Assembly (NCBI GenBank): GCA_033032865.1
Contig: JAWHQI010000170.1
Location: 4,415,501-4,479,500, forward strand
Reading direction: 5' to 3'
Source of the DNA: Dactylorhiza incarnata
Lineage: Eukaryota; Streptophyta; Magnoliopsida; Asparagales; Orchidaceae
Length of the DNA stretch: 64,000 nt
The notes under the pieces are model-generated. The model saw nothing but the letters and a program-made list of their open reading frames with translations. It searched no databases and was not told where the DNA came from. The translations under genes and the position numbers were made by a program. Shown here piece by piece: positions 54,681-64,000 of the stretch (position 1 is the first letter of the stretch; each line of letters opens with the position of its first letter).

Positions 54681-55640
54681 GTAATGGAAATTTGATTGGG
54701 AAAATTGCAAGTGTCGGCGTTTATATATGTTGGGTGTATGATGAATGTGTGGAGGGAGAATAATTGTATTGTTGTTGGCTGATGATTGTACCCTGCATTT
54801 TAGGCCTAGAATTATTCTATACAAATGGCAATTTCTTGTAATAATGTATCATGACTAGGTTCAATAAGAAACCATAGCATAGCCGATGTGAAATGAGAAA
54901 TTTTGAATCATGTAAATCCGTGGATGGCATAGTTGTAAATTTCTCATTCTTTATTTATTTAGGGTTTAGGGTGAATAAGTGAGTTCTTGATAGGAAGATA
55001 CAAATTTTTTTTTGGGCAAAGTACGAGCATCTTTTTATCCTGAAAAGGTTTTTTAAACATTATGGCTCTGTTTAGCTTTGGCGCAGTGGTGGTGGTCGTG
55101 AGCGCGATGGTTCTGAACCATCGTTCATAAATGCCCGACCTCACCTAAGAAATTACATTCACTTTTATGTTCAAAATTAATTTTTCTTTCTTGCACTACC
55201 GACTTGAGCTTGAACTTGGAAGACTGACTTGAACACGGGTATAATTTCTGTATAGGCCAAAATAGGAGGGTGTCGGGGAACTGCTCCAAGTGGGCCCCAC
55301 AACAGCCACAACTTGTGTTCTAAAAAAAATTCAGAGATGTGACCAAGTCTTGTGGAATAGAACTATAGAAGTATAGAACATAATTAGTTCAAGACCAAGT
55401 CTTGTTCAATATTACATGAACGCTAATAATTAATATTATATTTTTGTTAATGGAATGGAAGGACGGTATGAACAGCTAACGGTTACATTTCCTTATGTTG
55501 TCATCACGAATAAAAAAATATTTATTTTCTTCTTCAATCGTTGATAGAAAATATTCACAAATCAGGTTTCTCTATTCACATATTTTTACTATTCAAAGTT
55601 CTAAAGGGTCACCCTGAACATCTTCTCATGTATGCCGAAG
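54681..55640. other. 3' flank of the kinase pseudogene, no gene
   Basis: The first 250 bp match the flanks at 5282 and 12606 (3' UTR-like). Two telomere-type units TTTAGGG stand side by side at 54958-54971. The part 55205-55440 matches 11525-12050. No coding sequence is seen. Confidence 0.65.
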
Positions 55641-57222
55641 GTGAGAGCTAGGTTAAGGGTGTAGCCATCCACCTCCTAGATTTGTAAGATTTCCTTCTGG
55701 AAATGATCGATGTAGTGCCGAACGATTCGTCGGGCCCTTGCTTGAGGAGAAAACAGGGTGGTCTGCCCCTTCTTCCTCTTCTTTGATGTCACAAACCACA
55801 TCATCAACCCTCTTCGTAAGTCCTCGAAGCAGTAGATGGAACCCACGGGCAGCTGGTGGAACCAGTTTATCGCCTTCCCCTTGAAGGTGATCGCGAAGAG
55901 CCTGCATTTGAATGCATATCAGTGATACCCCGAATCGAGACAGTCTTCAAACCACTGCAGGTGCTGGATGAGATCGTCCTTCCGGGTGTAGTAGTAGAGC
56001 GGTTGGGACGGACGAACTTAAACTAGGGGGAGATGGAGAACGCAAGAGCGTTTTCTCATTTGCTTGTAAACAGGATCTCGCAAACTACAATGAGGAGGAC
56101 CCGCAACGGGCCCGGAAGTATATAGGAACTTCCTTTCCTAAATCAGAGTTGTGCTCGACACAAGAGAGACACATAAAGGTTTTTGGGAACCTTGGGGGTC
56201 AATGTGCCTTCAACTTGTGCCTTTCTGGTCCTATTTATAGACAATAAGCAAAAGGAGGGAGGGGTATATATGGACTGCGAATAGCCACCCCGCCTCTTGA
56301 GATACTGGGTACCTAGCACCCGACAAGTTGTTTGTTGTCATCTTTCGCGAGGTCGCCTTATTTCGATGCCTTGTTGTTGAGCTCATTTTGGTGAGCCGAA
56401 GTCGAAGTGACATCGAGTGTTACCAGCAAGTCTGCTCTTACCTCCACCTCTTTCTTCTCTCCCGAGAAGCCAAAGAGGGGACCATCTGAAGCTACCACTC
56501 TACCTGTCTCTACTTTCAACCCGTCAAATGTCCTTTTGAAGATGACGTTTAACGAGCTCCCATTGTCTACGAGGATCCGGTCGACGGTGAAGTCTTCCAA
56601 TGTTGCCTGGATCATGGGGGCATCATGAAAGAGGTTCTCATTCCCCAGCATGTCCTCCTCCGAGAAGGTGATCTCATCCAACATGGGCGGTGTTTGATAG
56701 GTCGATGTGACACTCTTGCGGCAGATCTTCGTTCCTCCTTCAAAAGGGGGCTTGAAACAACACCGACTCAACTGGGGCTTCATGCCTCTGCTGCTCTACT
56801 CTTCCTGACTCAACTGCGGCAGATCTTCGTTCCTCCTTCGAAAGGTCGCCTTATTTCGATGCCTTGTTGTTGAGCTCATTTTGGTGAGCCGAAGTCGGTT
56901 GTGAGCAGAGCTCGCTGACGCGGTAAGCTCGAGTGTGGCGAGTTTGATAGTGAACTCTGAAGGAGCTTGCCTTGCTGAATCAGCGAGGAGTGTGGCAGTA
57001 ATCCAGCTTGCTGAAGAAGGGAGCTCTAACTTGGAGAGCTCGCCGGTAGTATAGGCGAGTTCTCGAGCTCTAGCTTGGCGAGCTCGCCGGTAGTATAGGC
57101 TGGCTATCGAACCTCCTTGCTCGACTTTTTTGTCCTCGTCTCCTCAGGTTAGTGTCTACTCTTTGGAGGTAAGAGGGCCCACCACTGGGTCGAGGCCCAC
57201 TTCGACTAATATGGGTTGTACA
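55640..57222 (-). mobile_element. Rearranged fragment of Gypsy family B (gag, LTR and protease pieces)
   Basis: A minus-strand gag piece (about 55990-55680) contains HLQWFEDCLDSGYH and KCRLFAITFKGKAINWFHQL, homologous to the gag at 49850-49700. LTR-like DNA follows from about 56040 to 57222 and ends GGGTTGTACA like 12459 and 50145. A protease piece (56783-56405, VDNGSS intact, unlike the 48.6 kb copy) is embedded in this LTR. The embedded piece is bordered by a 54-bp direct repeat (56351-56404 and 56844-56897). The order is not that of an intact element, so it was produced by rearrangement. Confidence 0.7.
56351..56897. repeat. 54-bp direct repeat bracketing a protease fragment
   Basis: The block starting GGTCGCCTTATTTCGATGCC and ending GAGCCGAAGTCG is present at 56351-56404 and 56844-56897 without change. 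GGCAGATCTTCGTTCCTCC is also duplicated (about 56722 and 56819). Confidence 0.85.
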
Positions 57223-57302
57223 ATAATCACCATGTCGGCTCCGCCAAAAGCGGGACTGCACGACCCTTGTGCAAACCACCAACAAAGGGCATACTAACAA
57301 TT

Positions 57303-58064
57303 TGTTGTTAGAGTTTGTGAAGTGAGCTGTCGCCCAGGCGACAATGGATGTCGCCCAGCGACAGCTGGCGAGTATCATACTCGCCGCCGAGTAGGCAAAT
57401 GCCTATAAATAGAGGGGCACCCCCCTAAAGAGAACTAATTCTGAAAGTGGCGAGTAGAGGCTTCAGAAGTGGCCAGTATCATCAACTCTGAGCGAGTTAG
57501 AGATACCAGAGTGCTACCCGGCGAGCATCGGACTTGGAGTAAGTTCGGCAGGCGAGCATCGGACTTGGAGCGAGTTCGGCGAGCTCCTTGAGCGAGTAGC
57601 GAGTAGAGGAGATATCGCCGGCGATAGTGGATATCGCCGGCGACAGTGGATATCGCCCAGGCGACAGCGAGAAGGAGAGGAAGCGCGCGCGGCGAGCGTG
57701 CGAGTATCCTGGAGTGCGAGCAGTGAGCTTGCGAGTATCTGGAGCGCGAGCAGCGAGCTTGCGAGGATCAGAGGTATCGCCCAGGCGACAGTCAATATCG
57801 CCCGGCGACAGCGAGGAGCGAGCTTCTGTGGCGAGGAGCGAGCTTCTGTGGCGAGGAGCGAGTATCACCATCCTGGTGTGCTCGGGAGAAGAAGCGGACC
57901 TTGTCCGTGACCAAAGTCTTTCCTTCTATAGGCTGTTGTGATTCAAGTTGGATGCAACTTGTATTCAGCCGTGTGTATTTGTAATTGATTGCCTAGTTGG
58001 TATATAAACCTTCTTTGTCCATTGTTGGTTTCTCTTGATCGGTAGCAGACCCAAAAATTCAACA
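57303..58064 (+). repeat. 5' LTR of Ty1/Copia element D (762 bp)
   Basis: It begins TGTTGTTAG and ends TTCAACA, directly followed by a primer-binding site. A TATA box (TATAAATA, 57414-57421) sits in the left third. Around and downstream of it are many TCGCC/GGCGA palindromes and GGCGAGCATCGGACTTGGAG repeats. Confidence 0.78.
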
Positions 58065-58076
58065 TGGTATCAGAGG
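58065..58076 (+). other. Primer-binding site of Copia element D
   Basis: TGGTATCAGAGG abuts the LTR end without a gap and matches initiator tRNA-Met. Confidence 0.85.
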
Positions 58077-58129
58077 AGGGAGGTTGCTGAAGCAGCGCCT
58101 GCTATCGTAGTTCAAGGTTGTCATCCAAG

Positions 58130-58287
58130 ATGGACGGTGGAGGAGGTTTTGCGAGAGGACTAGGAATCGAGCTGCTTACTCAAACCAACTACAAGAAGTG
58201 GATGTCTTGTATGGAGAGCTACCTTCTTGGAGAGGATCTCTGGGAGGTTGTTGGTGGTGGGGAGCAAGAGGAAGTTGTAGCTGCCGG
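58130..58287 (+). pseudogene. Start of Copia element D gag, cut by an Athila-type insertion
   Basis: The ATG at 58130 opens MDGGGGFARGLGIELLTQ, closely related to the gag of element C at 17257 but without its first stop. After about 52 codons, at 58287, the frame enters the LTR of the Athila-type element. The remainder of D would lie to the right of the window. Confidence 0.82.
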
Positions 58288-59552
58288 TGATAACTTCTAA
58301 AAATAAGTTATCTAGGCCATTATTTCTGACAAAATACTGGGCTAATCTGGCTTGAATAAATCTAAAATATGATAAAAATGTAAGTAAATGTTTGATTATT
58401 AAATTCAAGGCTAATTTGGTCTTTTTCCATTGTTTTATTAACAGGTTTGCCAAAGGAATCGGATTGGAAAAGGAAAACAGCCAAAATGCACATGTCCTGG
58501 AAAAAGGTTGCAACGCGCAGAAAATGAAGGTTGCAACTTTTCGGCGAATTCAAAATTCCAAAATTTCAAAACAACCGCCATCAGCAAAATTGGAAGGTGG
58601 CGCCCCTTGGGATCCGCGTGGGACGTATTTAGCAGTATTTGGAGGGATTAAATGGAGATCTGGAGAAAGATATTAGAGAGTTTTTTGGAGAGGAGAAGAG
58701 GAATTCGAAAATAGAGGAGGAAGAAGGCTAGGTTTGCCCGGATCTTGGAGACGGAGCGGTTCGGCACTCTTCGTTGGCTGAATTCCTGCACTGTTTCATC
58801 GTTTTGTACACCATGCACTGTAAGATCTTTCTTATTTTGTGGTGTTCTTCCTCCATCGTGATGAACTAATTTGTTTTAATCTTGTATTATGAGAGTACTT
58901 CGTCAAGTGTGATAACAATTTCTTAAATTTCTGGTTTTTGTGATTGATTGGTGAATGTTTGTGCTTAATTCATGATCTTTATTTTGAAATCTCTGGCCAA
59001 GATTTTATCTTTTTACTGCGCTTCATAAATCGAGAGAGGAGTCGCGTAAGTATATCGTGGATTCGGTATAGTATTTGAAGGGAGAAAGAGATTTCCTCTT
59101 GATACTAGCAACTTTGGTTTTCATCCTTTATGCGGTTCTTATTTCATCTCCGGAGTAATAGAGAACTAGGGACTTCCGATATCGAGAGGTACGGATTTCT
59201 ATTCTAAAATCGTTGCAAGACGTGTCACCACTCATCATCGCAAAACTATCTTCAAGGGCTTGTCACACTAGACTTAGGAAATCATGATACAAGATTATCT
59301 TTGATCGCTGATAATAAAGTATTTTTCTTCCGTTTCTCTAGTTTAAATCCCGTAATTAGAAGTGTTATTTCCTAATTTTTGTTACTTTGAACCATCATAT
59401 TATTCCGCTTGAATTTAAAGAAAAGGCAGCACTAGTAATTGCAAGCACTGAATCACCCACCTCTCCGTGGAAACGATCTCTATTCTCACTTTATTACTTG
59501 ACACGGCACGTGCTCTTGCGTTTTAAAATACACACCGGTTTCGGGCGTATCA
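58288..59552 (+). repeat. 5' LTR of the Athila-like element (1265 bp)
   Basis: Boundaries are set by interruption of the Copia gag on the left and by the primer-binding site on the right. Ends are TGATAAC and GTATCA. No coding sequence is present. Confidence 0.85.
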
Positions 59553-59558
59553 AGTTTT

Positions 59559-59576
59559 TGGCGCCGTTGCCGGGGA
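59559..59576 (+). other. Primer-binding site (tRNA-Asp)
   Basis: TGGCGCCGTTGCCGGGGA is the classic Athila-type site, complementary to the 3' end of tRNA-Asp, six bases after the LTR. Confidence 0.92.
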
Positions 59577-59659
59577 GGTGCAAATAATTTAGTGTTTATT
59601 TTCTTGCAATATTAGCTAAACCTGAATATTTAGAGCTCAAGTCTTTAATTTTGTCTCTT

Positions 59660-59682
59660 TTATTATTATTATTATTATTATT
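59660..59682. repeat. (TTA)n microsatellite in the Athila-like leader
   Basis: About seven TTA units lie between the primer-binding site and the gag ATG. Confidence 0.85.
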
Positions 59683-59733
59683 TTTTTATAAAAAATTGTT
59701 TGTTTGTTTTTATCATCTGATTTTTGTTAGTGC

Positions 59734-62700
59734 ATGTCCCGATATCGATTATCTGAACTATTGCCTTTAAATCTAGAGATTGAGCGGACGTGTAGACAAA
59801 ATAGGAAAGCAACTCGAGTAGAACAATTTAACTCCTCAACCATGAATCTTAATCAACAAAATGTTAACAATGAAAATCATCAGGATGATGTAGGACAAGA
59901 AGGTCAGGTAGATCAGAATGGTCAACCCGCTGAAATTAGGAGAACATGTCGTGACTATAATATGCCCTTAAGGGGAGGATTGCAGTTTAGTATAACTAGG
60001 CCGACAATTGAAGCGAATAACTTTAAAATAGACTCTATGACAATGCAACTCGTTCAACATAATAAGTTTGGAGGCCTTAATCATGAAGACCCTAACTCCC
60101 ATTTGAGAACTTTCATCGAAATATGCGACACATTTAAAATCAATGGCGCATCGGAGGAAGCTATAAAACTTAGGTTATTCCCATTCTCTTTGGAGGGAAA
60201 AGCAAAGGATTGGTTGAATTCTCTACCCAATGGGTCCATTACTACTTGGGCAACTTTGATAGAGAAATTCTTAGCTAAATACTTTCCTCCATCGAAAACT
60301 GCTAAGCTTATGCGCGACATATCTACTTTTATGCAAGAGAACGGGGAAACACTTTACGATGCATGGGAAAGGTTTAAGGAATTGTTGCGGAAGTGTCCAC
60401 ACCATGGCCTAGCCATTCACCAGCAGGTGTGGACCTTCTACAACGGCCTCCAGACATCTACTATGATTCAAGTGGATGGAGCTGCGGGAGGATCTTTAAT
60501 GAATAAATATCCTGAGGATGCCTATGCGATCTTAGACGACTTATCGTCTAATAATTATCATTCATCTGAGCGACAAGGTTCATCTTTTACGGCAGGTCTT
60601 CACCAAGTTGATCAACTCACTTCTTTCGCCGCACAAATCACTGCACACTTCAACTCTATGAATAAGCGATTAGATGCTTTGACTTTGAATCAAGCCCAAC
60701 CACACTCACATGTCAATAGCATTGTCACCCCTTCAACGCCCATGAACCAATCACTCACGGTTGAACAACTTATTGGTCATAATGAGGAAATTAATTATAT
60801 AGGTGGACAACCGAGACATAACAATGCGGTCCCAAACTATTATAACCTGGAATTGTGTAATCATCCAAATTTCTCATGGAAGAATAATTCCGGAGTGACA
60901 TATCCACCCGGTTTTAACTCAAACCCTCATCCACCTCAAAACAATAATTATAATCCACAAGGATCATATAGGAAATTATCGGATGAGGTACTTATAGAAT
61001 CCATGCAGAAGAGGGATGCGCGCATTGCTAGTTTAGAGGGGTCATTGCGTGTCATTGAATCACAGTTAGGTCAAATTGCTAATGCTTTGAGTCTTAGACC
61101 CCAAGGGTCACTTCCCACAGATACGACCCCGAATCTGAAGGGAGATAATCCTCAATGCAAAGCTGTCACTTTACGGAGTGGTAAAGAATTAGTGGGTATG
61201 TCTAAGAATGAAGAAGAGGAACAGGATGGCGAAGAGAAGAAGTTGGAGATCGTTAGTCCTAGTGTTCCTAATGATAAGTTAGAAGAGAATGAGAATGAAA
61301 AGGAAGGAGTAGTGGAAGTATTAGAAGAGACCAAGAGAAAATCAATCAATGAAGATAAAAAGAGAAATGATAACGTAAAAGTCTATCCACCACCACCATT
61401 CCCTCAACGGTTAAAGAAGAGCAAGCTTGATCAACAGTTCCAAAAATTTATAGAAATATTTAAAAAACTGCAAATTAATATTCCTTTCGCGGAAGCTTTG
61501 GAGCAAATGCCAAGCTACGTAAAGTTCATGAAAGACATTTTATCTAAGAAGAGGAAATTAGGAGCAAATGAGACGGTATCACTCACACAGGAGTGTAGTG
61601 CTATTCTTCAAAAGAAACTCCCGCCTAAATTGAAAGATCCGGGGAGTTTTACCATACCATGCTCCATAGGGTACCAATTCGAGGGAAAGGCATTATGTGA
61701 TCTTGGTGCGAGCATCAATTTGATGCCGTTCTCGATCTATAGGAAGCTTGGTTTAGGAGAAATCGCTAAGACTTCCATCACCTTGCAATTGGCTGATAGA
61801 ACCCTTGCTTTCCCAAAAGGAATAGTGGAAGATGTCTTAGTAAAAGTGGACAAGTTTATTTTCCCTGCGGATTTCGTTGTCTTAGATATGGAGGAAGATA
61901 AGGAGGTTCCCATTATCATAGGGAGACCTTTCTTAGCCACGGGAAGGACATTGATAGACGTGCAGAAGGGGGAGTTGACCATGAGAGTTAATGACGAACA
62001 AGTAACCTTTAATGTACTTAAAGCTATGAAATTCCCCCGGAATCAAGAAGATAATATGGAATCGGTGAACCAAATTTCAATTCATGAATACAATTTGAAT
62101 ATTAAATCCGCAAAGCAAGATGATTTGTTAAATCGATTTTTGATGCATGAGGAGATTTCGGATGATGAAGAGGAAATTCGAGATTGTCTCGAAGTATTTG
62201 AGAAACAACCCAATTTTTATAGAAAACCGGAACCCTTTGAGATGCCAAACAAGTCGTTGGCGGACAAGCCCTCTATTATTAGTCCGCCGATTCTTGAGTT
62301 GAAGCCTCTCCCCGATCATCTTATGTATGCATATTTAGGAGAAAATAACACATTGCCAGTTATTGTCAATTCTAAATTACCACATGATCAACATCAAAAG
62401 CTTTTAGAATTGCTAACTCAATTTAAGACGGCCATAGGGTGGACCATAGCTGATATCCGAGGGATTAGCCCATCACTATGTATGCACAAGATTCTTTTGG
62501 AAGAATCTTTTACGGGATCTATTGAACCCCAGCGTCGTCTTAGTCCACCTATGAAAGAGGTGGTAAAGAAGGAAATTATTAAATGGCTAGACGCAGGGAT
62601 TATTTACCCTATCTCGGATAGCTCATGGGTGTCACCGGTGCAATGTGTACCGAAAAAAGGAGGTATGACGGTCGTACGAAATGAGAAAGATGAATTAGTA

Positions 62701-64000
62701 TCTACGAGAACGATTACCGGTTGGCGTATCTGTATGGATTACAGAAAGCTGAATAAAGCCACACGAAAAGATCATTTTCCGTTGCCTTTTATCGATCAAG
62801 TCCTAGATAGGTTAGCAGGAAACGATTTCTTCTGTTTTCTTGATGGCTATTCAGGATATAACCAAATTACGATAGCCCCAGAGGATCAGGAGAAGACAAC
62901 GTTCACATGTCCCTATGGGGCATTCGCTTTTAGAAGGATGCCATTTGGTCTATGTAATGCACCCGCTACTTTTCAGCGATGCATGATTGCTATTTTCTCT
63001 GATATTATGGACGATGGTATTGAAATTTTTATGGATGACTTTTCTATTTTCGGTAATTCGTTCGATGCATGTTTAGCTTGTTTGAAGAAAGTGCTAGCGC
63101 GGTGTGTTGAGACTAATCTCGTATTGAATTGGGAGAAATGTCACTTCATGGTGCGAGAGGGGATTGTGCTCGGTCATCATGTTTCAAGGGATGGTTTAGG
63201 AGTAGATAAGGCAAAATTAGATGTGATTGAGAGACTGCCACCACCCAAGAATGTAAAAATGTTGCGTAGTTTTTTAGGACATGCGAGCTTCTATCGAAGA
63301 TTCATTAAAGACTTTGCGAAAATTGCAAAACCATTGAGTGGACTACTAGAGAAAGATGTTAAATTTCAGTTTACTGACGATTGTTTACATGCATTTGACA
63401 CCTTAAAAAATCGTCTGACCACGGCTCCTATCGTTATCACTCCCGATTGGGAGGAACCGTTTGTCCTTATGTGTGACGCGAGTGATTACGCAGTAGGAGT
63501 TGTCTTGGGACAGGTACGTGAGAAAGTTTTTCACACGTTAGCCTACGCTAGTAAGACCCTAATTGATGCACAAATTAATTACACAACCACAGAAAAGGAA
63601 TTACTAGCAGTAGTGTTTGCCTTTGAAAAATTTAGATCGTATCTGTTATGCACTAAGAGTACGGTTTTTACGGACCACGCTGCGATCCGTTACCTCATGG
63701 AGAAAAAGGACGCTAAGCCTAGATTAATTAGATGGGTGCTTCTGTTGCAAGAATTCGATGTAGAGATCAAAGATAGGAAAGGTACAGATAATCCGGTTGC
63801 GGATCACCTTTCCAGAATTGAGTCTACACAACCTTCATATAATCCTGAAATCGACGAGAGATTTCCGGATGAGAGAGTGTTAGCCATTCATGAGAGCACC
63901 ACACCTTGGTACGCTGATTATGTGAATTATCTAGTAAGTAATATTTTGCCTCCTGACCTTTCCTATCAACAAAGAAAGAGGTTTGTACATGAGGCTCGCT
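59734..64000 (+). CDS. Athila-like gag-pol polyprotein, open to the window edge
   Basis: From the ATG at 59734 (MSRYRLSELLP) the frame stays open for at least 1422 codons and leaves the window. Gag: HEDPNSHLRTFIEICDTF near residue 115 and GKAKDWLNSLP, then a region with CNHPNFSWKNN typical of the lineage. A Lys/Glu-rich linker precedes the protease (CDLGASINLMP, Asp at residue 656). RT runs from WRICMDYRKLNKA (about 997) with FMDD at 1099-1102 replacing the common YVDD or YMDD, as is usual in Athila. RNase H begins near VLMCDASDYAVG (Asp near 1248) and includes FTDHAAIRYL. Integrase should follow beyond the window. With no stop, the protein could be functional as far as can be seen. Confidence 0.92.
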   Translation, partial: MSRYRLSELLPLNLEIERTCRQNRKATRVEQFNSSTMNLNQQNVNNENHQDDVGQEGQVDQNGQPAEIRRTCRDYNMPLRGGLQFSITRPTIEANNFKIDSMTMQLVQHNKFGGLNHEDPNSHLRTFIEICDTFKINGASEEAIKLRLFPFSLEGKAKDWLNSLPNGSITTWATLIEKFLAKYFPPSKTAKLMRDISTFMQENGETLYDAWERFKELLRKCPHHGLAIHQQVWTFYNGLQTSTMIQVDGAAGGSLMNKYPEDAYAILDDLSSNNYHSSERQGSSFTAGLHQVDQLTSFAAQITAHFNSMNKRLDALTLNQAQPHSHVNSIVTPSTPMNQSLTVEQLIGHNEEINYIGGQPRHNNAVPNYYNLELCNHPNFSWKNNSGVTYPPGFNSNPHPPQNNNYNPQGSYRKLSDEVLIESMQKRDARIASLEGSLRVIESQLGQIANALSLRPQGSLPTDTTPNLKGDNPQCKAVTLRSGKELVGMSKNEEEEQDGEEKKLEIVSPSVPNDKLEENENEKEGVVEVLEETKRKSINEDKKRNDNVKVYPPPPFPQRLKKSKLDQQFQKFIEIFKKLQINIPFAEALEQMPSYVKFMKDILSKKRKLGANETVSLTQECSAILQKKLPPKLKDPGSFTIPCSIGYQFEGKALCDLGASINLMPFSIYRKLGLGEIAKTSITLQLADRTLAFPKGIVEDVLVKVDKFIFPADFVVLDMEEDKEVPIIIGRPFLATGRTLIDVQKGELTMRVNDEQVTFNVLKAMKFPRNQEDNMESVNQISIHEYNLNIKSAKQDDLLNRFLMHEEISDDEEEIRDCLEVFEKQPNFYRKPEPFEMPNKSLADKPSIISPPILELKPLPDHLMYAYLGENNTLPVIVNSKLPHDQHQKLLELLTQFKTAIGWTIADIRGISPSLCMHKILLEESFTGSIEPQRRLSPPMKEVVKKEIIKWLDAGIIYPISDSSWVSPVQCVPKKGGMTVVRNEKDELVSTRTITGWRICMDYRKLNKATRKDHFPLPFIDQVLDRLAGNDFFCFLDGYSGYNQITIAPEDQEKTTFTCPYGAFAFRRMPFGLCNAPATFQRCMIAIFSDIMDDGIEIFMDDFSIFGNSFDACLACLKKVLARCVETNLVLNWEKCHFMVREGIVLGHHVSRDGLGVDKAKLDVIERLPPPKNVKMLRSFLGHASFYRRFIKDFAKIAKPLSGLLEKDVKFQFTDDCLHAFDTLKNRLTTAPIVITPDWEEPFVLMCDASDYAVGVVLGQVREKVFHTLAYASKTLIDAQINYTTTEKELLAVVFAFEKFRSYLLCTKSTVFTDHAAIRYLMEKKDAKPRLIRWVLLLQEFDVEIKDRKGTDNPVADHLSRIESTQPSYNPEIDERFPDERVLAIHESTTPWYADYVNYLVSNILPPDLSYQQRKRFVHEAR

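Larger units (their letters stand above)
58288..64000 (+). mobile_element. Ty3/Gypsy retrotransposon, Athila-like lineage, partial
   Basis: The 5' LTR is 58288-59552 (TGATAAC...GCGTATCA, with TGATA/TATCA inverted ends). The primer-binding site of tRNA-Asp type is at 59559-59576, and gag-pol begins at 59734. The element runs off the right edge, so its 3' LTR and target duplication cannot be seen. The lineage is inferred from the primer type, the gag sequence and the DLGAS protease. It is nested in Copia element D. Confidence 0.92.

Noticed and set aside
54958..54971. Telomere-like TTTAGGGTTTAGGG
   Set aside because: Only two units are present, which is expected by chance or as a telo-box. There is no telomere or interstitial array.

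Overview
The window is nuclear DNA from a flowering plant, most likely a eudicot, and it is a repeat-rich intergenic/pericentromere-like stretch. Almost everything recognisable is a transposable element. The only host-type gene is a broken leucine-rich-repeat receptor kinase of the non-RD (class XII, FLS2/EFR/Xa21-like) type, plus two further copies of its 3' end. Evidence for a plant: Tat-, Athila- and SIRE-type LTR retrotransposons, plant PIF/Harbinger, hAT, CACTA and Mutator-like termini, short AT-rich introns, and the LRR kinase.

Layout. 1-5009: a Tat-lineage Ty3/Gypsy element (A1, minus strand) running off the left edge; its 5' LTR lies inside a receptor-kinase fragment (5010-5281). 5282-16485: two copies of the kinase 3' end with their downstream flank. 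A PIF/Harbinger transposon (5907-10361) sits in the first copy, and a stack of a solo-LTR-like insertion, a hAT MITE and a SINE-like unit (13700-15362) in the second. The copies serve as empty-site controls for each other's insertions. 17186-18579: decayed Copia gag. 18580-20677: nothing identified. 20678-31466: a roughly 1 kb TIR element split by a full-length Tat element (A2, 21297-31087, TSD ATATT). 31544-32592: a Mutator-like element with a gene-like insert and an orphan CACTA end. 33300-33840: low-complexity DNA with a 25-G run. 34100-37437 and 48342-50150: an older Tat element (B), split by an almost intact SIRE-type Copia element (37438-48341, TSD ACTCC). 50640-54680: the LRR kinase pseudogene, interrupted by a 1.6 kb solo LTR (TSD TAATC). 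55640-57222: rearranged family B pieces. 57303-58287: 5' LTR and start of another Copia element, interrupted by an Athila-type Gypsy element (58288 to the right edge) whose gag-pol frame is open throughout.

How the parts act together. Each LTR element encodes its own capsid and polymerase functions (gag, protease, reverse transcriptase, RNase H, integrase). Only the SIRE element and the visible part of the Athila element look capable of making full proteins; A1, A2, B and the Copia fragments are broken. The SIRE element is the most interesting unit. It carries a third ORF of 695 codons between pol and the 3' LTR. Upstream of that ORF lies a cluster of TCTCGAGA palindromes followed by a TATA box. 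The palindrome spacing (about 19 and 35 bp) matches the array in the LTR promoter region, which suggests a duplicated, U3-like internal promoter.

Limits: coordinates of LTRs and TSDs were read by eye. Lineage names rest on recognised motifs, not on searches.
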